A stretch of 29,782 bases of DNA from an uncultured Anaerotruncus sp. (GCF_902490045.1 NZ_CABUCJ010000020.1:1-29782), one strand, 5' to 3'. Positions 20,969 through 29,753 are shown, numbered from the stretch's first letter. Numbers and translations are program-made. Notes: generated from the letters alone by a model not told the origin.

Positions 20969-22663
20969 ATGACCAACCCGATCGCTGAAACCAAACAGAC
21001 AGTCGCGCAGCTGCTCGACGCCGCGCTCGAAAGGGCCGTCGAGGAGGGGGCGCTGCCCGCCTCGAACGAGCTGCCCGACTTCGTCGTCGAGATCCCCGCG
21101 GACACCTCCCACGGCGACTTCGCCTCCAACATCGCGATGGCCTGCGCGCGCCCCTTCAAAAGCGCGCCCCGCAAGATCGCCGAGGCGATCTGCCGGCATC
21201 TCGACCTCTCGGGCAGCCCCTTTGACCGGACGGAGATCGCCGGGCCGGGGTTCATCAACTTCTTCCTCAAGGACGCCTGGTTCGCGGACGTCGTCGCGGC
21301 GGTGCTGCACGAGGGGGATTCCTTCGGCCGCACCGGCTTTGGGCGCGGGGAAAAAGTCCAGGTCGAGTTCGTCTCCGCCAATCCCACCGGGCCCATGCAC
21401 ATGGGCAACGCGCGCGGCGGCGCGCTGGGCGACTGCCTCGCGGCCGCGCTCGACTGGGCGGGCTACGACGTGACCCGCGAGTTCTACGTCAACGACGCGG
21501 GCAACCAGATCGAAAAGTTCGGCCTCTCCCTCGAGGCCCGCTATCTCCAGCTCTACAGAGGCGAGGAGGCGGTTCCCTTCCCCGAGGACGGCTACCACGG
21601 GGACGACATCCGCGAGCGCGCAAAGGAATTCGCGGACCAAAACGGGGACAAGTACCTCGACGCGCCGGCGGAGGAACGCCGCCGGGCGCTCGTCGACTAC
21701 GCGCTGCCCAAAAACATCGAAAAGCTGAAGGCCGACCTCGAGCGCTACCGCATCGTCTACGACGTGTGGTTCCACGAGAGCGGCCTGCACCACGGCGCGA
21801 TCGACGAGGCGATCCAAAAGCTCACCGAGCGCGGCATGACCTACGAGAAGGAGGGGGCGCTCTGGTACCGCGCCACCGAAAACGGCGGCGAGAAGGACGA
21901 GGTGCTCGTGCGCGCCAACGGCTTCCCCACCTATTTCGCGGCGGACATCGCCTACCACTACAACAAGTTCGCGGTGCGCGGCTTCCAGCGGGTCATCAAC
22001 GTGTGGGGCGCCGACCACCACGGCCATGTGGCCCGCCTCAAGGGCGCGATGGACGCCATCGGGCTCGACGGCTCCAAGCTGGATATCGTGCTGATGCAGT
22101 TCGTGCGGCTCATGCAGGACGGCCAGCCGGTCAAGATGTCCAAGCGCACCGGCAAGGCGATCTCGCTGACCGACCTCATCGACGAGGTGCCGGTCGACGC
22201 GGCGCGCTTCCTCTTCAACCTGCGCGAGCCCAACTCGATGGTCGATTTCGACCTCGGGCTGGCGGTCGAACAGTCGATGCAGAACCCCGTCTACTATGTG
22301 CAGTACGCGCACGCGCGCATCTGCTCCCTGCTGCGCAAGCTCGCAGAGGAGGGCGTCGTCCCGCGCGCCTGCACCCAAAAGGAGCTCGCCGCGCTGAACA
22401 CCCCCGAGGAGGCCGAGCTCATCCGCGCGCTCGCGCGCTTCCCGCAGGAGATCGTCGACGCGGCCAGGAGCTACGACCCCGCGCGCCTCACCAAGTACGC
22501 GATCGACGTCGCGACGCTTTTCCACAAGTATTATACCGTCTGCCGCGTCAAGGGGGAGGCCGAGCCGCTCATGCAGGCGCGCCTCAACCTCTGCCTCGCG
22601 GCGCGGACGGTTATACGGAATGTATTAAATCTGCTAAAAATCACCTACCCTGAAAGCATGTAG
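20969..22663 (+). CDS. argS: Arginyl-tRNA synthetase
   Basis: This class I synthetase of about 564 residues charges tRNA-Arg. It has an N-terminal Add-1 tRNA-binding domain, the catalytic core with the HIGH-type motif in VEFVSANPTGPMHMGNARGG (reading HMGN), the REFYVNDAGNQIEKFG segment, the KMSKS-type loop VKMSKRTGKAI, and a C-terminal anticodon-binding helical bundle ending in VCRVKGEAEP. The start is uncertain: ATGs occur at 20948, 20957 and 20969. The last fits the family N-terminus (MTNPIAET... against MNIAEQ...) and has AGGATG upstream. The next gene begins 13 bases after the stop. Confidence 0.95.
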   Translation: MTNPIAETKQTVAQLLDAALERAVEEGALPASNELPDFVVEIPADTSHGDFASNIAMACARPFKSAPRKIAEAICRHLDLSGSPFDRTEIAGPGFINFFLKDAWFADVVAAVLHEGDSFGRTGFGRGEKVQVEFVSANPTGPMHMGNARGGALGDCLAAALDWAGYDVTREFYVNDAGNQIEKFGLSLEARYLQLYRGEEAVPFPEDGYHGDDIRERAKEFADQNGDKYLDAPAEERRRALVDYALPKNIEKLKADLERYRIVYDVWFHESGLHHGAIDEAIQKLTERGMTYEKEGALWYRATENGGEKDEVLVRANGFPTYFAADIAYHYNKFAVRGFQRVINVWGADHHGHVARLKGAMDAIGLDGSKLDIVLMQFVRLMQDGQPVKMSKRTGKAISLTDLIDEVPVDAARFLFNLREPNSMVDFDLGLAVEQSMQNPVYYVQYAHARICSLLRKLAEEGVVPRACTQKELAALNTPEEAELIRALARFPQEIVDAARSYDPARLTKYAIDVATLFHKYYTVCRVKGEAEPLMQARLNLCLAARTVIRNVLNLLKITYPESM

Positions 22664-22676
22664 GAGGAACCGAAAG

Positions 22677-23897
22677 ATGGAAGACAACGGCCGAAGTCGA
22701 TTGCGCCTGCCGCTGCTGCTCGACGGCGCGACGGGCACCGAATTCATCAAGGCGGGGATGCCCGCGGGCGTCTGCGTCGAGCAGTGGGCGCTGGAGCACC
22801 CGGAGGCGGTCGCCTCCGTCGTGCGCGGCTACGCCGGCGCGGGCAGCGACGTGGTCTACGCCCCCACCTTCCTTGCGAACGCGGGCAACCTGCGGATGTA
22901 CGGCCTGAGCGAGCAGGTGGCGGAGCTGAACACCGCCCTCATCCGCACCGTCCGGGAGGCGCTCGCCGGGCGCGAAACGCTCGTCGCGGGGGACATGTCC
23001 ACCACCGGGCTGATGTGCGAGCCGTTCGGCGAGACAGAGTTCGTACACCTGATCGGCATCTACGCCGAACAGGCCCAGGCGCTCGCCGACGCGGGCGCCG
23101 ACCTGCTGGCCATCGAGACGATGAGCTCCCTCTCCGAATGCCGCGCGGCCGTGCTTGCCGCCCGGCAGACGGGACTCCCGCTCTTTTTGACGATGACGGC
23201 CGACGCCGAGGGGCGCACCATGTGGGGAGACGACGTGCTCGCCGCGCTGGTCGTGCTCCAGGACCTGGGGCTCTCGGCCTTCGGGCTCAACTGCTCGGAG
23301 GGGCCGGACGACATGGCGCCCATCTTTGAGCGGATCGCGCCCTATGCGAAAATCCCCCTCATCGCCAAGCCCAACGCGGGCAATCCCGCGCTCTCCCCCG
23401 TGCAGTTCGCCGACAGGTGCGCCCGCCTCATGCGGCGCGGCGTGTCGATCATCGGCGGCTGCTGCGGCACCGACCCGGAATACGTCGCCGCGCTCCGCCA
23501 CATGGTGGACGCCTTCGACGTCGACCGTGTGAAGGTCGCGGCCGCAGACTACGACATCCTCGCCGCCGGGCGGGAGGTCTACTACCTTGACGACGACCTT
23601 GAATACTCCGAGCCGATCACCTGTGAGGTGGATATGGCGGATACGCTGCTGGAGGTTTCGCACGACAGCTGCGACGCGGTGCTCATCCACCTCGACACCC
23701 CCGACGACGGCTACCGCTTCTCCCTCAACGCGCACATGGTCGACATGCCCGTCGCCTTTGAGTCGGAGTCGCTCGAGGCGCTCGACAGCGCCCTGCTGCA
23801 CTACAACGGCAAGGCCATCGTCGTCTCCACCTCCTGCGAGATCGAAAAGGAGGACCTCGAGGAGGTCGCCGCCCGTTACGGCGCGATTGTGATGTGA
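22677..23897 (+). CDS. Homocysteine S-methyltransferase domain fused to a partial pterin-binding-like domain
   Basis: This 406-residue protein has an N-terminal homocysteine methyltransferase barrel (LLLDGATGTEFIKAG at 13-27; zinc cysteines in GLNCSEGP and in GGCCGTDP at about 262-269). The remaining ~110 residues resemble the first half of the MetH folate/pterin-binding barrel (VDMPVAFESESLEALDSALLHYNGKAIVV...LEEVAARYGAIVM). That region stops where the full barrel would continue, and its DVN/IDS/NS-type catalytic residues appear replaced. The protein lacks a cobalamin-binding domain, so it must use an external methyl donor or partner corrinoid protein. GGAGG lies 10 bases before ATG. It is probably co-transcribed with argS. 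Confidence 0.85.
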   Translation: MEDNGRSRLRLPLLLDGATGTEFIKAGMPAGVCVEQWALEHPEAVASVVRGYAGAGSDVVYAPTFLANAGNLRMYGLSEQVAELNTALIRTVREALAGRETLVAGDMSTTGLMCEPFGETEFVHLIGIYAEQAQALADAGADLLAIETMSSLSECRAAVLAARQTGLPLFLTMTADAEGRTMWGDDVLAALVVLQDLGLSAFGLNCSEGPDDMAPIFERIAPYAKIPLIAKPNAGNPALSPVQFADRCARLMRRGVSIIGGCCGTDPEYVAALRHMVDAFDVDRVKVAAADYDILAAGREVYYLDDDLEYSEPITCEVDMADTLLEVSHDSCDAVLIHLDTPDDGYRFSLNAHMVDMPVAFESESLEALDSALLHYNGKAIVVSTSCEIEKEDLEEVAARYGAIVM

Positions 23898-23999
23898 TTT
23901 CCCGGGCCCCGCCCCGGCGCCGCCGCCCATAAAGCGGCGGTCCCCATGAATGGAGGCCCCGGATCAGTGGCAAGATACAAGACAGAAGGAGGATGTTTC
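23898..23999 (+). other. Gap between methyltransferase and flavin reductase genes
   Basis: It contains a CCGCCG/CGGCGG hairpin (about 23919-23940) without a U-tract, and the GAAGGAGG ribosome binding site of the next gene. No promoter is evident, so read-through from upstream is likely. Confidence 0.4.
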
Positions 24000-24626
24000 A
24001 TGCTGGATTTACAGGCGTTTTTCAAGATGTCCTACGGGCTCTATGTGCTGAGCTCCGCGTTTGACGGCAAGCAGAACGGCTGCATCGTCAACACCGTCAC
24101 GCAGGTGACCGCCGAGCCGCCCAAGGTCGCGGTCGCGGTCTCCAAGCAGAACCTGACCACCTCGCTGATCGAGCGGTCGGGCTTCTTCAACGCCGCGGCG
24201 CTCACAGAGGAGGCCACGATGGATCTGATCGGCCGCTTCGGCTTCCGCTCGGGCAGGGAGGAGGACAAGTTCGCGGGCATCCCCCACGGCACGGACGCGA
24301 ACGGGGTGTGGTATCCCACGCAGACCGCCGCCGCGTTTTTCTCCTGCGAGGTGATCGACAAGCTCGACCTCGACACCCACATGCTCTTTGTCGGCAAATC
24401 GCTCGAGGCGGTCAAGCTCTCCGACGCGCCCGTCATGACCTACGACTACTACCACAAGGTCAAGAAGGGCGAGACCCCGCCCAACGCCCCCTCCTACAAA
24501 AAGCCCGCCGAAAAGCACGGCTGGCGCTGCAAGGTCTGCGGCTACATCTACGAGGGCGAGGAGCTTCCGCCCGACTTTATCTGCCCCATCTGCAAGAAGG
24601 ACGCGAGCTTTTTCGAGCGCGTCTGA
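24000..24626 (+). CDS. Flavin reductase-like domain fused to C-terminal rubredoxin (high-molecular-weight rubredoxin type)
   Basis: This 208-residue cytoplasmic redox protein has an FMN-binding split-barrel flavin reductase domain (residues 1-160; MSYGLYVLSS, NGCIVNTVTQVTAEPPKVAVAVSKQN and the DTHMLFVGKSLEA strand), a Lys/Pro linker, and a rubredoxin domain with WRCKVCGYIYEGEELPPDFICPICKKD supplying four cysteines for one iron. Such fusions act as NAD(P)H-linked electron donors to flavodiiron oxygen or nitric-oxide reductases and related partners in anaerobes. The rubredoxin spacer between CxxC pairs is shortened compared with classical rubredoxin, as is common in these fusions. GGAGG lies 7 bases before ATG 24000. 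A strong terminator follows. Confidence 0.9.
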   Translation: MLDLQAFFKMSYGLYVLSSAFDGKQNGCIVNTVTQVTAEPPKVAVAVSKQNLTTSLIERSGFFNAAALTEEATMDLIGRFGFRSGREEDKFAGIPHGTDANGVWYPTQTAAAFFSCEVIDKLDLDTHMLFVGKSLEAVKLSDAPVMTYDYYHKVKKGETPPNAPSYKKPAEKHGWRCKVCGYIYEGEELPPDFICPICKKDASFFERV

Positions 24627-24629
24627 GCA

Positions 24630-24674
24630 AAATAAAAACGGACGGCCGCTGCGCGGCCGTCCGTTTTTATTTTA
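24630..24674 (+). terminator. Terminator after flavin reductase-rubredoxin gene
   Basis: AAAATAAAAACGGACGGCCG pairs with CGGCCGTCCGTTTTTATTTT around CTGCG. It is nearly symmetric and could also serve the minus strand, where it follows the small frame at 24675-24788. Confidence 0.92.
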
Positions 24675-24788
24675 TCAGGCGAAGGCAAACTTCCGTAAAC
24701 CGGGGTCCGCTTTTCCCCGCGGGCCGCGGGCCGCATACCGGGCGGACAGTCCGGCACGCGGCGCGGACCGGCGCCGGGGCGTCTTCAT
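24675..24788 (-). CDS. Possible small basic protein, unsupported by homology
   Basis: A 37-residue frame starting MKTPRRRSAPRAGLSARY and ending RKFAFA is preceded by AAGGAGA at 8 bases and followed directly by a bidirectional terminator. It is rich in Arg, Ala, Pro and Gly, which in GC-rich DNA can arise by chance. A TATAGG sequence upstream (about 24830) lacks a good -35. I do not recognise it; treat as tentative. Confidence 0.25.
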   Translation of the reverse strand: MKTPRRRSAPRAGLSARYAARGPRGKADPGLRKFAFA

Positions 24789-24862
24789 CGGATCGATCTC
24801 CTTTACGGTTGATTTTTTGTCCTTCGGTACCTATAGAACCCTTTCCCGGGCCGTTTGGGGAC

Positions 24863-24894
24863 AAAAAAGCCGGCGCGCACGCGCCGGCTTTTTT
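24863..24894. terminator. Bidirectional terminator after foldase gene
   Basis: AAAAAAGCCGGCGCG and CGCGCCGGCTTTTTT form a perfect stem around a two-base centre, with T-runs on both strands. It lies 17 bases after the foldase stop codon on the minus strand. Confidence 0.92.
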
Positions 24895-24910
24895 ATTCCG
24901 GTCAGCCCGG

Positions 24911-25957
24911 TCAGGCAACCTTCAATTTTTCAGGCGTGTAGCGCTTGAGAGCCGCGTCGTTATAGGTGACGCCGGTGAGCGAGTCCGCCCACTGGGAAAC
25001 CTGCTCGTCAAACGCGTCCCCGCGCAGCGCGGAGACCAGCGACGCCCTGCGCTGGGTAAAGTCGCTCTCGTTCTCCGCCACATCGTAGCGGACGAAGAGA
25101 TAGATCCCATCCTCCGACTCGGCGACGGTCGGCTCCCCGAGCGGCGCGGCAAAGATCGTGTCGACCACCTCCTGCGAATAGGAGGAGTTCTCCCGGTTGA
25201 CAAAGCTGAAGGAGGTGCCCGCCTCCGGCTTCTCGAGGTCCTGGTTGCCCGAAAGCTCCTTGCGGGCCTCGTAGACGAGCGTCTCCATATCCTCGCCCGC
25301 CTTGGCGCGCTCGAGGTACTTGTTGATCAGCTCGGACGCCTGCTCCTTGGCCTTGGCCTTCGCCTCGTCGGTGTCCTCTGCGGGATTGATCGACACGGGG
25401 ATCAGCAGGATTTTGGCGTAGTCGGTGGAGAACTTGGTCTTAAGCTCCTCCTCGGGCACCGGGTCGGTGCCCCCCTCGCCGTAGATCGCGTTGAAGATCA
25501 TCGATTTTTTGACCATGTTCTCCTGCGCGAGGATGAACGACTCCCTGGACACGCCGTTGGCGGTGTAGGTCTCCTCAAGGCGGAAGCCGGTCCAGTACTG
25601 CTCGGCGGTCTGTTCGACCGTTGACTTGTCGAGCTCGCTCATGACAAGGCCCATCTCGCTGAACTTCTGCTCGACCGCGATGTATTCGGCAAGGCCCTTT
25701 TTGGCCTCCTCGGTGACCTTCTGGGAGACGGTGACGCCGTCCACCTGCTCCTTGAGCGGATCCTTGACGTCCGCCGGAAGGTCGATCGTCGCGTCGGAAT
25801 ACGCAGTGATCAGCTCATTGATGTAGACGCCGGCCGGAACGGTCAGGTCGCCCGCCTTGGCAGCCCATTTGGTGTCCCCGCCCGTGCTGCAGGCGGCGAG
25901 GCCCGCGGCCGTCAGCACGGCCAGGCCGAGCGCCGCGATTTTTTTAAAAGTCGTCAT
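24911..25957 (-). CDS. PrsA/SurA-like foldase lipoprotein
   Basis: This 348-residue exported lipoprotein (signal with lipobox LAAC, Cys22) resembles extracytoplasmic peptidyl-prolyl isomerase-type chaperones. The N-terminal half is helical and SurA/trigger-factor-like (YINELITAYSDA through RESFILAQENMVKKSMIFNAIY). It is followed by a parvulin-like region: YAKILLIPVSI as the first strand, a helical KAKEQASELINKYLERAKAGEDMETLVYEA segment, and VVDTIFAAPLGEPTVAESEDGIYLFVRYDV as the closing strand. The catalytic residues of parvulins are not clear, so it may be a chaperone without isomerase activity. ATG 25957 has AGGAGG 9 bases upstream. It follows mfd, a pairing seen in other Clostridia, but has its own promoter. 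Confidence 0.82.
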   Translation of the reverse strand: MTTFKKIAALGLAVLTAAGLAACSTGGDTKWAAKAGDLTVPAGVYINELITAYSDATIDLPADVKDPLKEQVDGVTVSQKVTEEAKKGLAEYIAVEQKFSEMGLVMSELDKSTVEQTAEQYWTGFRLEETYTANGVSRESFILAQENMVKKSMIFNAIYGEGGTDPVPEEELKTKFSTDYAKILLIPVSINPAEDTDEAKAKAKEQASELINKYLERAKAGEDMETLVYEARKELSGNQDLEKPEAGTSFSFVNRENSSYSQEVVDTIFAAPLGEPTVAESEDGIYLFVRYDVAENESDFTQRRASLVSALRGDAFDEQVSQWADSLTGVTYNDAALKRYTPEKLKVA

Positions 25958-25976
25958 TTTGAATTCCTCCTGTAAG

Positions 25977-25997
25977 GGGTATTGCTTGCATACCCGC
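25977..25997. promoter_or_regulatory. Small palindrome in foldase leader
   Basis: GGGTAT and ATACCC flank a 7-base centre just downstream of the predicted transcript start and before the ribosome binding site. It could be an operator or leader hairpin. Confidence 0.35.
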
Positions 25998-25999
25998 TT

Positions 26000-26028
26000 A
26001 TTATACAACGCCGCCCCCAAAAAGTCCA
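26000..26028 (-). promoter_or_regulatory. Promoter of foldase gene
   Basis: Minus-strand TGGACT (26023-26028), a 17-base spacer and perfect TATAAT (26000-26005), about 40 bases before the ATG. Confidence 0.78.
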
Positions 26029-26116
26029 CTAGAAATTCCACACGGTTCGGGAAACGGTTTCCATCCGGTCTTATCCTGTTCCGCGCCACGCCGCTTATGC
26101 AGCCCGCCGCAAAAGA

Positions 26117-29100
26117 TCACTCCCCCATCGCGGCGAGCGCCTCGCGGATGGTGTCGAGCGGTTCGGAACCCGCGGGGATTTTGACGGTGATGTACGGCTT
26201 GCTGCCCGCGCTGACCATCACGCGGCCGCGCAGCCTGACGGCGAGCGAGCCCGCGCGGGACATGTCCATGACCTCTGGGTAGAGCAGCACCGCGTCCCCG
26301 CGCTGGGAAATCTCCCGGATGCCCATCTGGGAGGCGGTGTTGCGTACAAGCGCCACGTCCACCAGCCCCTTGACCGCGTCGGGCGGATCGCCGAACCGGT
26401 CGATCAGCTCGTCGATGAGATCCATCGCGTCCTCCTCGTTCTGGATGGCGGCGATCTTCTTGTAGATGTCGATGCGCTGGGCAAGGTTGTCGATGTAGTC
26501 CTCGGGGATGTGCGCGCCCACACGCACGTCGACCATGCATTCCGCGGCCGTCCTGACGGGCGTTTCGCCCTTCTGCTCCGCCACCGCCTCGGAGAGCATC
26601 TTGAGGTACATGTCGTAGCCGACCGCCTCCATGTGGCCGTGCTGCTGCGCGCCGAGGATGTTGCCCGCCCCACGGATTTCGAGGTCGCGCATCGCGATGC
26701 GGAAGCCCGACCCGAAGGAGGTGAACTCCCGGATCGCGGACAGCCGCTTGGCGGCGATGTCTGAGAGCTCCCTGTCCCGCCGGAAGGTGAGATAGGCGAA
26801 CGCGCGCCGGGTGGAGCGCCCCACCCGCCCGCGCAGCTGATAGAGCTGGGAAAGCCCCATGCGGTCGGCGTCCTCGATGATGAGGGTGTTGCAGTTGGGC
26901 ACGTCGACGCCCGTCTCGATGATCGTCGTGCAGACGAGGATGTCGACCTCGTAGTCGAGCAGCTGCTGCCACACACGGGAGAGCTGCTCCTCCCCCATCT
27001 TGCCGTGCGCCGTGACGATGCGCGCCTCGGGGACCATCTGCTTGATCTTGAAGGCGCAGGAATCGATGCTCTCGACGCGGTTGTGCAGGTAGAACACCTG
27101 CCCGCCCCGCCGCAGCTCCCGCTCGACTGCCTGCGCGATCACGCCCCAGTCGTGCTCGACCACATAGGTCTGCACCGGGTGGCGGTCCTGCGGCGCCTCC
27201 TCGATGACGCTCATGTCCCGGATGCCGCTCATCGCCATATTGAGGGTGCGCGGGATGGGGGTCGCCGAAAGGGTCAGCACGTCGACGGTGGCGCGCATCT
27301 CCTTGAATTTTTCCTTATGCCGCACGCCGAACCGCTGCTCCTCGTCGATGATGCAGAGACCGAGATCCTTGAACTGGACGTCGTTCTGGACGAGGCGGTG
27401 GGTGCCGATGATCATGTCGATCTCGCCCCGCCGCAGCTCGGAAAGGATCTGCTTCTGCTCCTTTGCCGAGCGGAAGCGGGAGAGCAGCTCCACCTTGATG
27501 GGAAAGCCCTCCATCCGGCGGGTGGTCGTCTGGTAGTGCTGCCACGCGAGGATGGTCGTCGGGCAGAGCAGCGCGCACTGCTTGCCGTCCATCACGCATT
27601 TAAAGGCGGCCCGGAGCGCCACCTCCGTCTTGCCGAAGCCCACGTCGCCGCAGAGCAGCCGGTCCATCGGGACGGCGTTTTCCATGTCCGACTTGATCTC
27701 GTCGATGCAGCGGAGCTGGTCGTCCGTCTCCTCAAAGGCGAACCGCCGCTCAAAGTCGTTCTGCCAGTCGGTGTCGGGCGAAAACGCGTAGCCCTTGACC
27801 GCCATCCGTTTGGCATAGAGCTCGGTCAGCTCCTTTGCCATGTCCTCGACGGCCTTTTTGACCCGCTGGCGGGTCTTCTGCCACTCGACGGAATTTAATC
27901 TATTGAGGCGCACGTTCGCGTCGTCCCGCACGCCGACGTATTTGCTGACGAGGTCGAGCTGGGTGACCGGCACGAAGAGCATGTCGGTGCCCGCGTAACG
28001 GATTTTGATGTAGTCCTTGACGATCCCCTGCACGTCCCGCTTGACGATCCCCTCGAACACGCCGATGCCGTGGGAGACGTGCACGACGTAGTCCCCCGGC
28101 GTCAGGTCGCTGATGTCGCGGAGCTTTTTGCCCTCCTTGGGGCGGGGCTTCCGCTTGGCGCCCTGCACGACCGCCTTGGCCTGCGAGATGACCGCGAGCT
28201 TCAGATCGGGGTATTCCATGCCCGCCGACATGCTCGCCGCGACGACATACACCACGCCCGGCGTGAGCCTGCCGATCTCCTCGCACTCGACGGCGCGGAT
28301 GTTTTCCTTCTGCAGATCCTCCGCCAGCGTCACGGCGGCGCGGTAGGTCCCCGCGAAGACGATGACGCAGTAACCGCGCGAAAGGTAGTTCTGCACGTCC
28401 TCCCGCAGCAGGGAAAACTCGCCGCTCCAGGAGGAGAGCTGGACGGCGTTCACATCGATCATGTCCCTCAGCGGGATATCCCCCACCGAGCGGACGAAGG
28501 TGTCGAGCAGCACGCTGTTCGATTCCGACGCGTGCCGCTGCAAATCCACAAAATCCTCGCCGAACCGGTCGCATCCCTTGAAGAGCACGCCCTCCTCGAG
28601 CAGGATTTTGACGTCCTCGTTCTGCTGCCAGAGCACGTTTTTAAGCGCCTCGCGGCAGTTGGCCGTGTCGCAGAGGAAGAGCGGCCGGTCACGCAGGTAA
28701 TCGAAGACGGTCGCCGGCGCGGGATAGAGCAGCGGCAGCCAGCGGTCGAGGCTCTGGGGCATGATGCCGTCGGAAATCCGCGCGATCTCCTCCTCGAGCC
28801 TCTCCTTCGCGAGCTTGCCGCGGGTGCCGCGGATGTTTTTCATCGCGCCCTGCAGGAGCTTCACCAGCCGTTCGGGGCTGTCCGCCACCACCTCGGCCGC
28901 CGGGGTGATGTCCACCCGCCTGACCGTGTCGACCCTGCGCTGGGTGTCCGTCTTGAAGGTGGAGATCGTGTCGATCTCGTCCCCCCAGAATTCAACGCGG
29001 AAGGGATCGGGCATGTGGGGCGGGAAAAAATCGAGGATGCCGCCCCGCTGGGAGAACTGGCAGACGCCGTCCACCTGGTCGCAGCGGGTATATCCCGCCG

Positions 29101-29575
29101 ACACCAGAAACCGCGTCAGCTCCTCCATCTGGTATTCCTTCCCCGCCTCGAGGGTGCGGATGCGTTTCTCCAGCACCCCGGGGGGCATCGTATACTGGAG
29201 CGCGGCCTGCGCCGACGCCACCACGATCTTTAAACTTCCCGCGTGCAGCCGGCCGAGCACCGCGAGCCGCGCGTGCTCGTATTCCCGCGAAGCCCCCTGC
29301 ACCTCCTGAAAGGTCCACTCGCGCGAGGGGAAGAGGGCCGCCGTTCCCTCCCCCGCCATGATGTTGACGTCCTCGCAGAGCCGGGTGGCCGCCGCCTCGT
29401 CGGACGCGACGACCAGCCCGCCGGTCTCCAGCAGGCCGGCAAGCGAAACGATCATGTGCGCCTTGTGCACGTTCGAGAGCCCGGTGACGAGCACGGGGGT
29501 CGCCCGGTTCTTCACCGCGCTTTTCACCCGCTCAAAGGCGGGCAGGCCGGTCAGCAGGTGTTCAAACCCTTTCAT
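26117..29575 (-). CDS. mfd: Transcription-repair coupling factor Mfd
   Basis: This 1152-residue ATPase removes stalled RNA polymerase at lesions and recruits UvrA. Domains in order: a UvrB-like N-terminal module (YTRCDQVDGVCQFSQRGGILDFFPP, about 155-185), the RNA polymerase-interacting domain (DLTPGDYVVHVSHGIGVFEGI, about 490), and the RecG-like translocase with Walker A GDVGFGKTEVA (about 640), Walker B/motif II IIDEEQRFGV (about 743) and SATPIPRTLNMA. The LRGRVGRS motif VI and the C-terminal TRCF domain follow. Length and order are normal. ATG 29575 is preceded by AAAGGAA at 9 bases; the open frame upstream of it is repeat sequence. The foldase gene follows after 159 bases. Confidence 0.97.
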   Translation of the reverse strand: MKGFEHLLTGLPAFERVKSAVKNRATPVLVTGLSNVHKAHMIVSLAGLLETGGLVVASDEAAATRLCEDVNIMAGEGTAALFPSREWTFQEVQGASREYEHARLAVLGRLHAGSLKIVVASAQAALQYTMPPGVLEKRIRTLEAGKEYQMEELTRFLVSAGYTRCDQVDGVCQFSQRGGILDFFPPHMPDPFRVEFWGDEIDTISTFKTDTQRRVDTVRRVDITPAAEVVADSPERLVKLLQGAMKNIRGTRGKLAKERLEEEIARISDGIMPQSLDRWLPLLYPAPATVFDYLRDRPLFLCDTANCREALKNVLWQQNEDVKILLEEGVLFKGCDRFGEDFVDLQRHASESNSVLLDTFVRSVGDIPLRDMIDVNAVQLSSWSGEFSLLREDVQNYLSRGYCVIVFAGTYRAAVTLAEDLQKENIRAVECEEIGRLTPGVVYVVAASMSAGMEYPDLKLAVISQAKAVVQGAKRKPRPKEGKKLRDISDLTPGDYVVHVSHGIGVFEGIVKRDVQGIVKDYIKIRYAGTDMLFVPVTQLDLVSKYVGVRDDANVRLNRLNSVEWQKTRQRVKKAVEDMAKELTELYAKRMAVKGYAFSPDTDWQNDFERRFAFEETDDQLRCIDEIKSDMENAVPMDRLLCGDVGFGKTEVALRAAFKCVMDGKQCALLCPTTILAWQHYQTTTRRMEGFPIKVELLSRFRSAKEQKQILSELRRGEIDMIIGTHRLVQNDVQFKDLGLCIIDEEQRFGVRHKEKFKEMRATVDVLTLSATPIPRTLNMAMSGIRDMSVIEEAPQDRHPVQTYVVEHDWGVIAQAVERELRRGGQVFYLHNRVESIDSCAFKIKQMVPEARIVTAHGKMGEEQLSRVWQQLLDYEVDILVCTTIIETGVDVPNCNTLIIEDADRMGLSQLYQLRGRVGRSTRRAFAYLTFRRDRELSDIAAKRLSAIREFTSFGSGFRIAMRDLEIRGAGNILGAQQHGHMEAVGYDMYLKMLSEAVAEQKGETPVRTAAECMVDVRVGAHIPEDYIDNLAQRIDIYKKIAAIQNEEDAMDLIDELIDRFGDPPDAVKGLVDVALVRNTASQMGIREISQRGDAVLLYPEVMDMSRAGSLAVRLRGRVMVSAGSKPYITVKIPAGSEPLDTIREALAAMGE

Positions 29576-29708
29576 TCTGGTGAATTCCTTTCTTTCCTTT
29601 GCCGCTCGGGGCGGCAGGGCCCTCCTTGGAGGTCCGCCCGGGGTCCGGAGGGCTTCTGTCGCGCCCCTCCGGGGCGCTTTAGGGGAGCCGCCTGCGGCGG
29701 CGAGGATT
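29576..29708. other. GC-rich non-coding stretch upstream of mfd
   Basis: It contains several short palindromic fragments (CCTCCTTGGAGG, GCGCCCCTCCGGGGCGC, GCCGCCTGCGGCGGC). No promoter matching consensus is visible, so mfd may be transcribed from further upstream or from a weak site. Confidence 0.45.
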
Positions 29709-29753
29709 GCCGGGTCCCGCCCCGGCGGGCGGGTCGACTTCTTGCGCGCCCAA
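29709..29753. repeat. Right copy of inverted dispersed repeat
   Basis: The reverse complement of this segment matches 1-45 at 43 of 45 positions. It combines a CCCGCCC/GGGCGGG hairpin with half of the hairpin at 29733-29762. Confidence 0.75.

Noticed and set aside
20804..22525. 573-residue minus-strand frame opposite argS
   Set aside because: Antisense shadow with repetitive Glu/Val/Arg composition and no recognisable fold.
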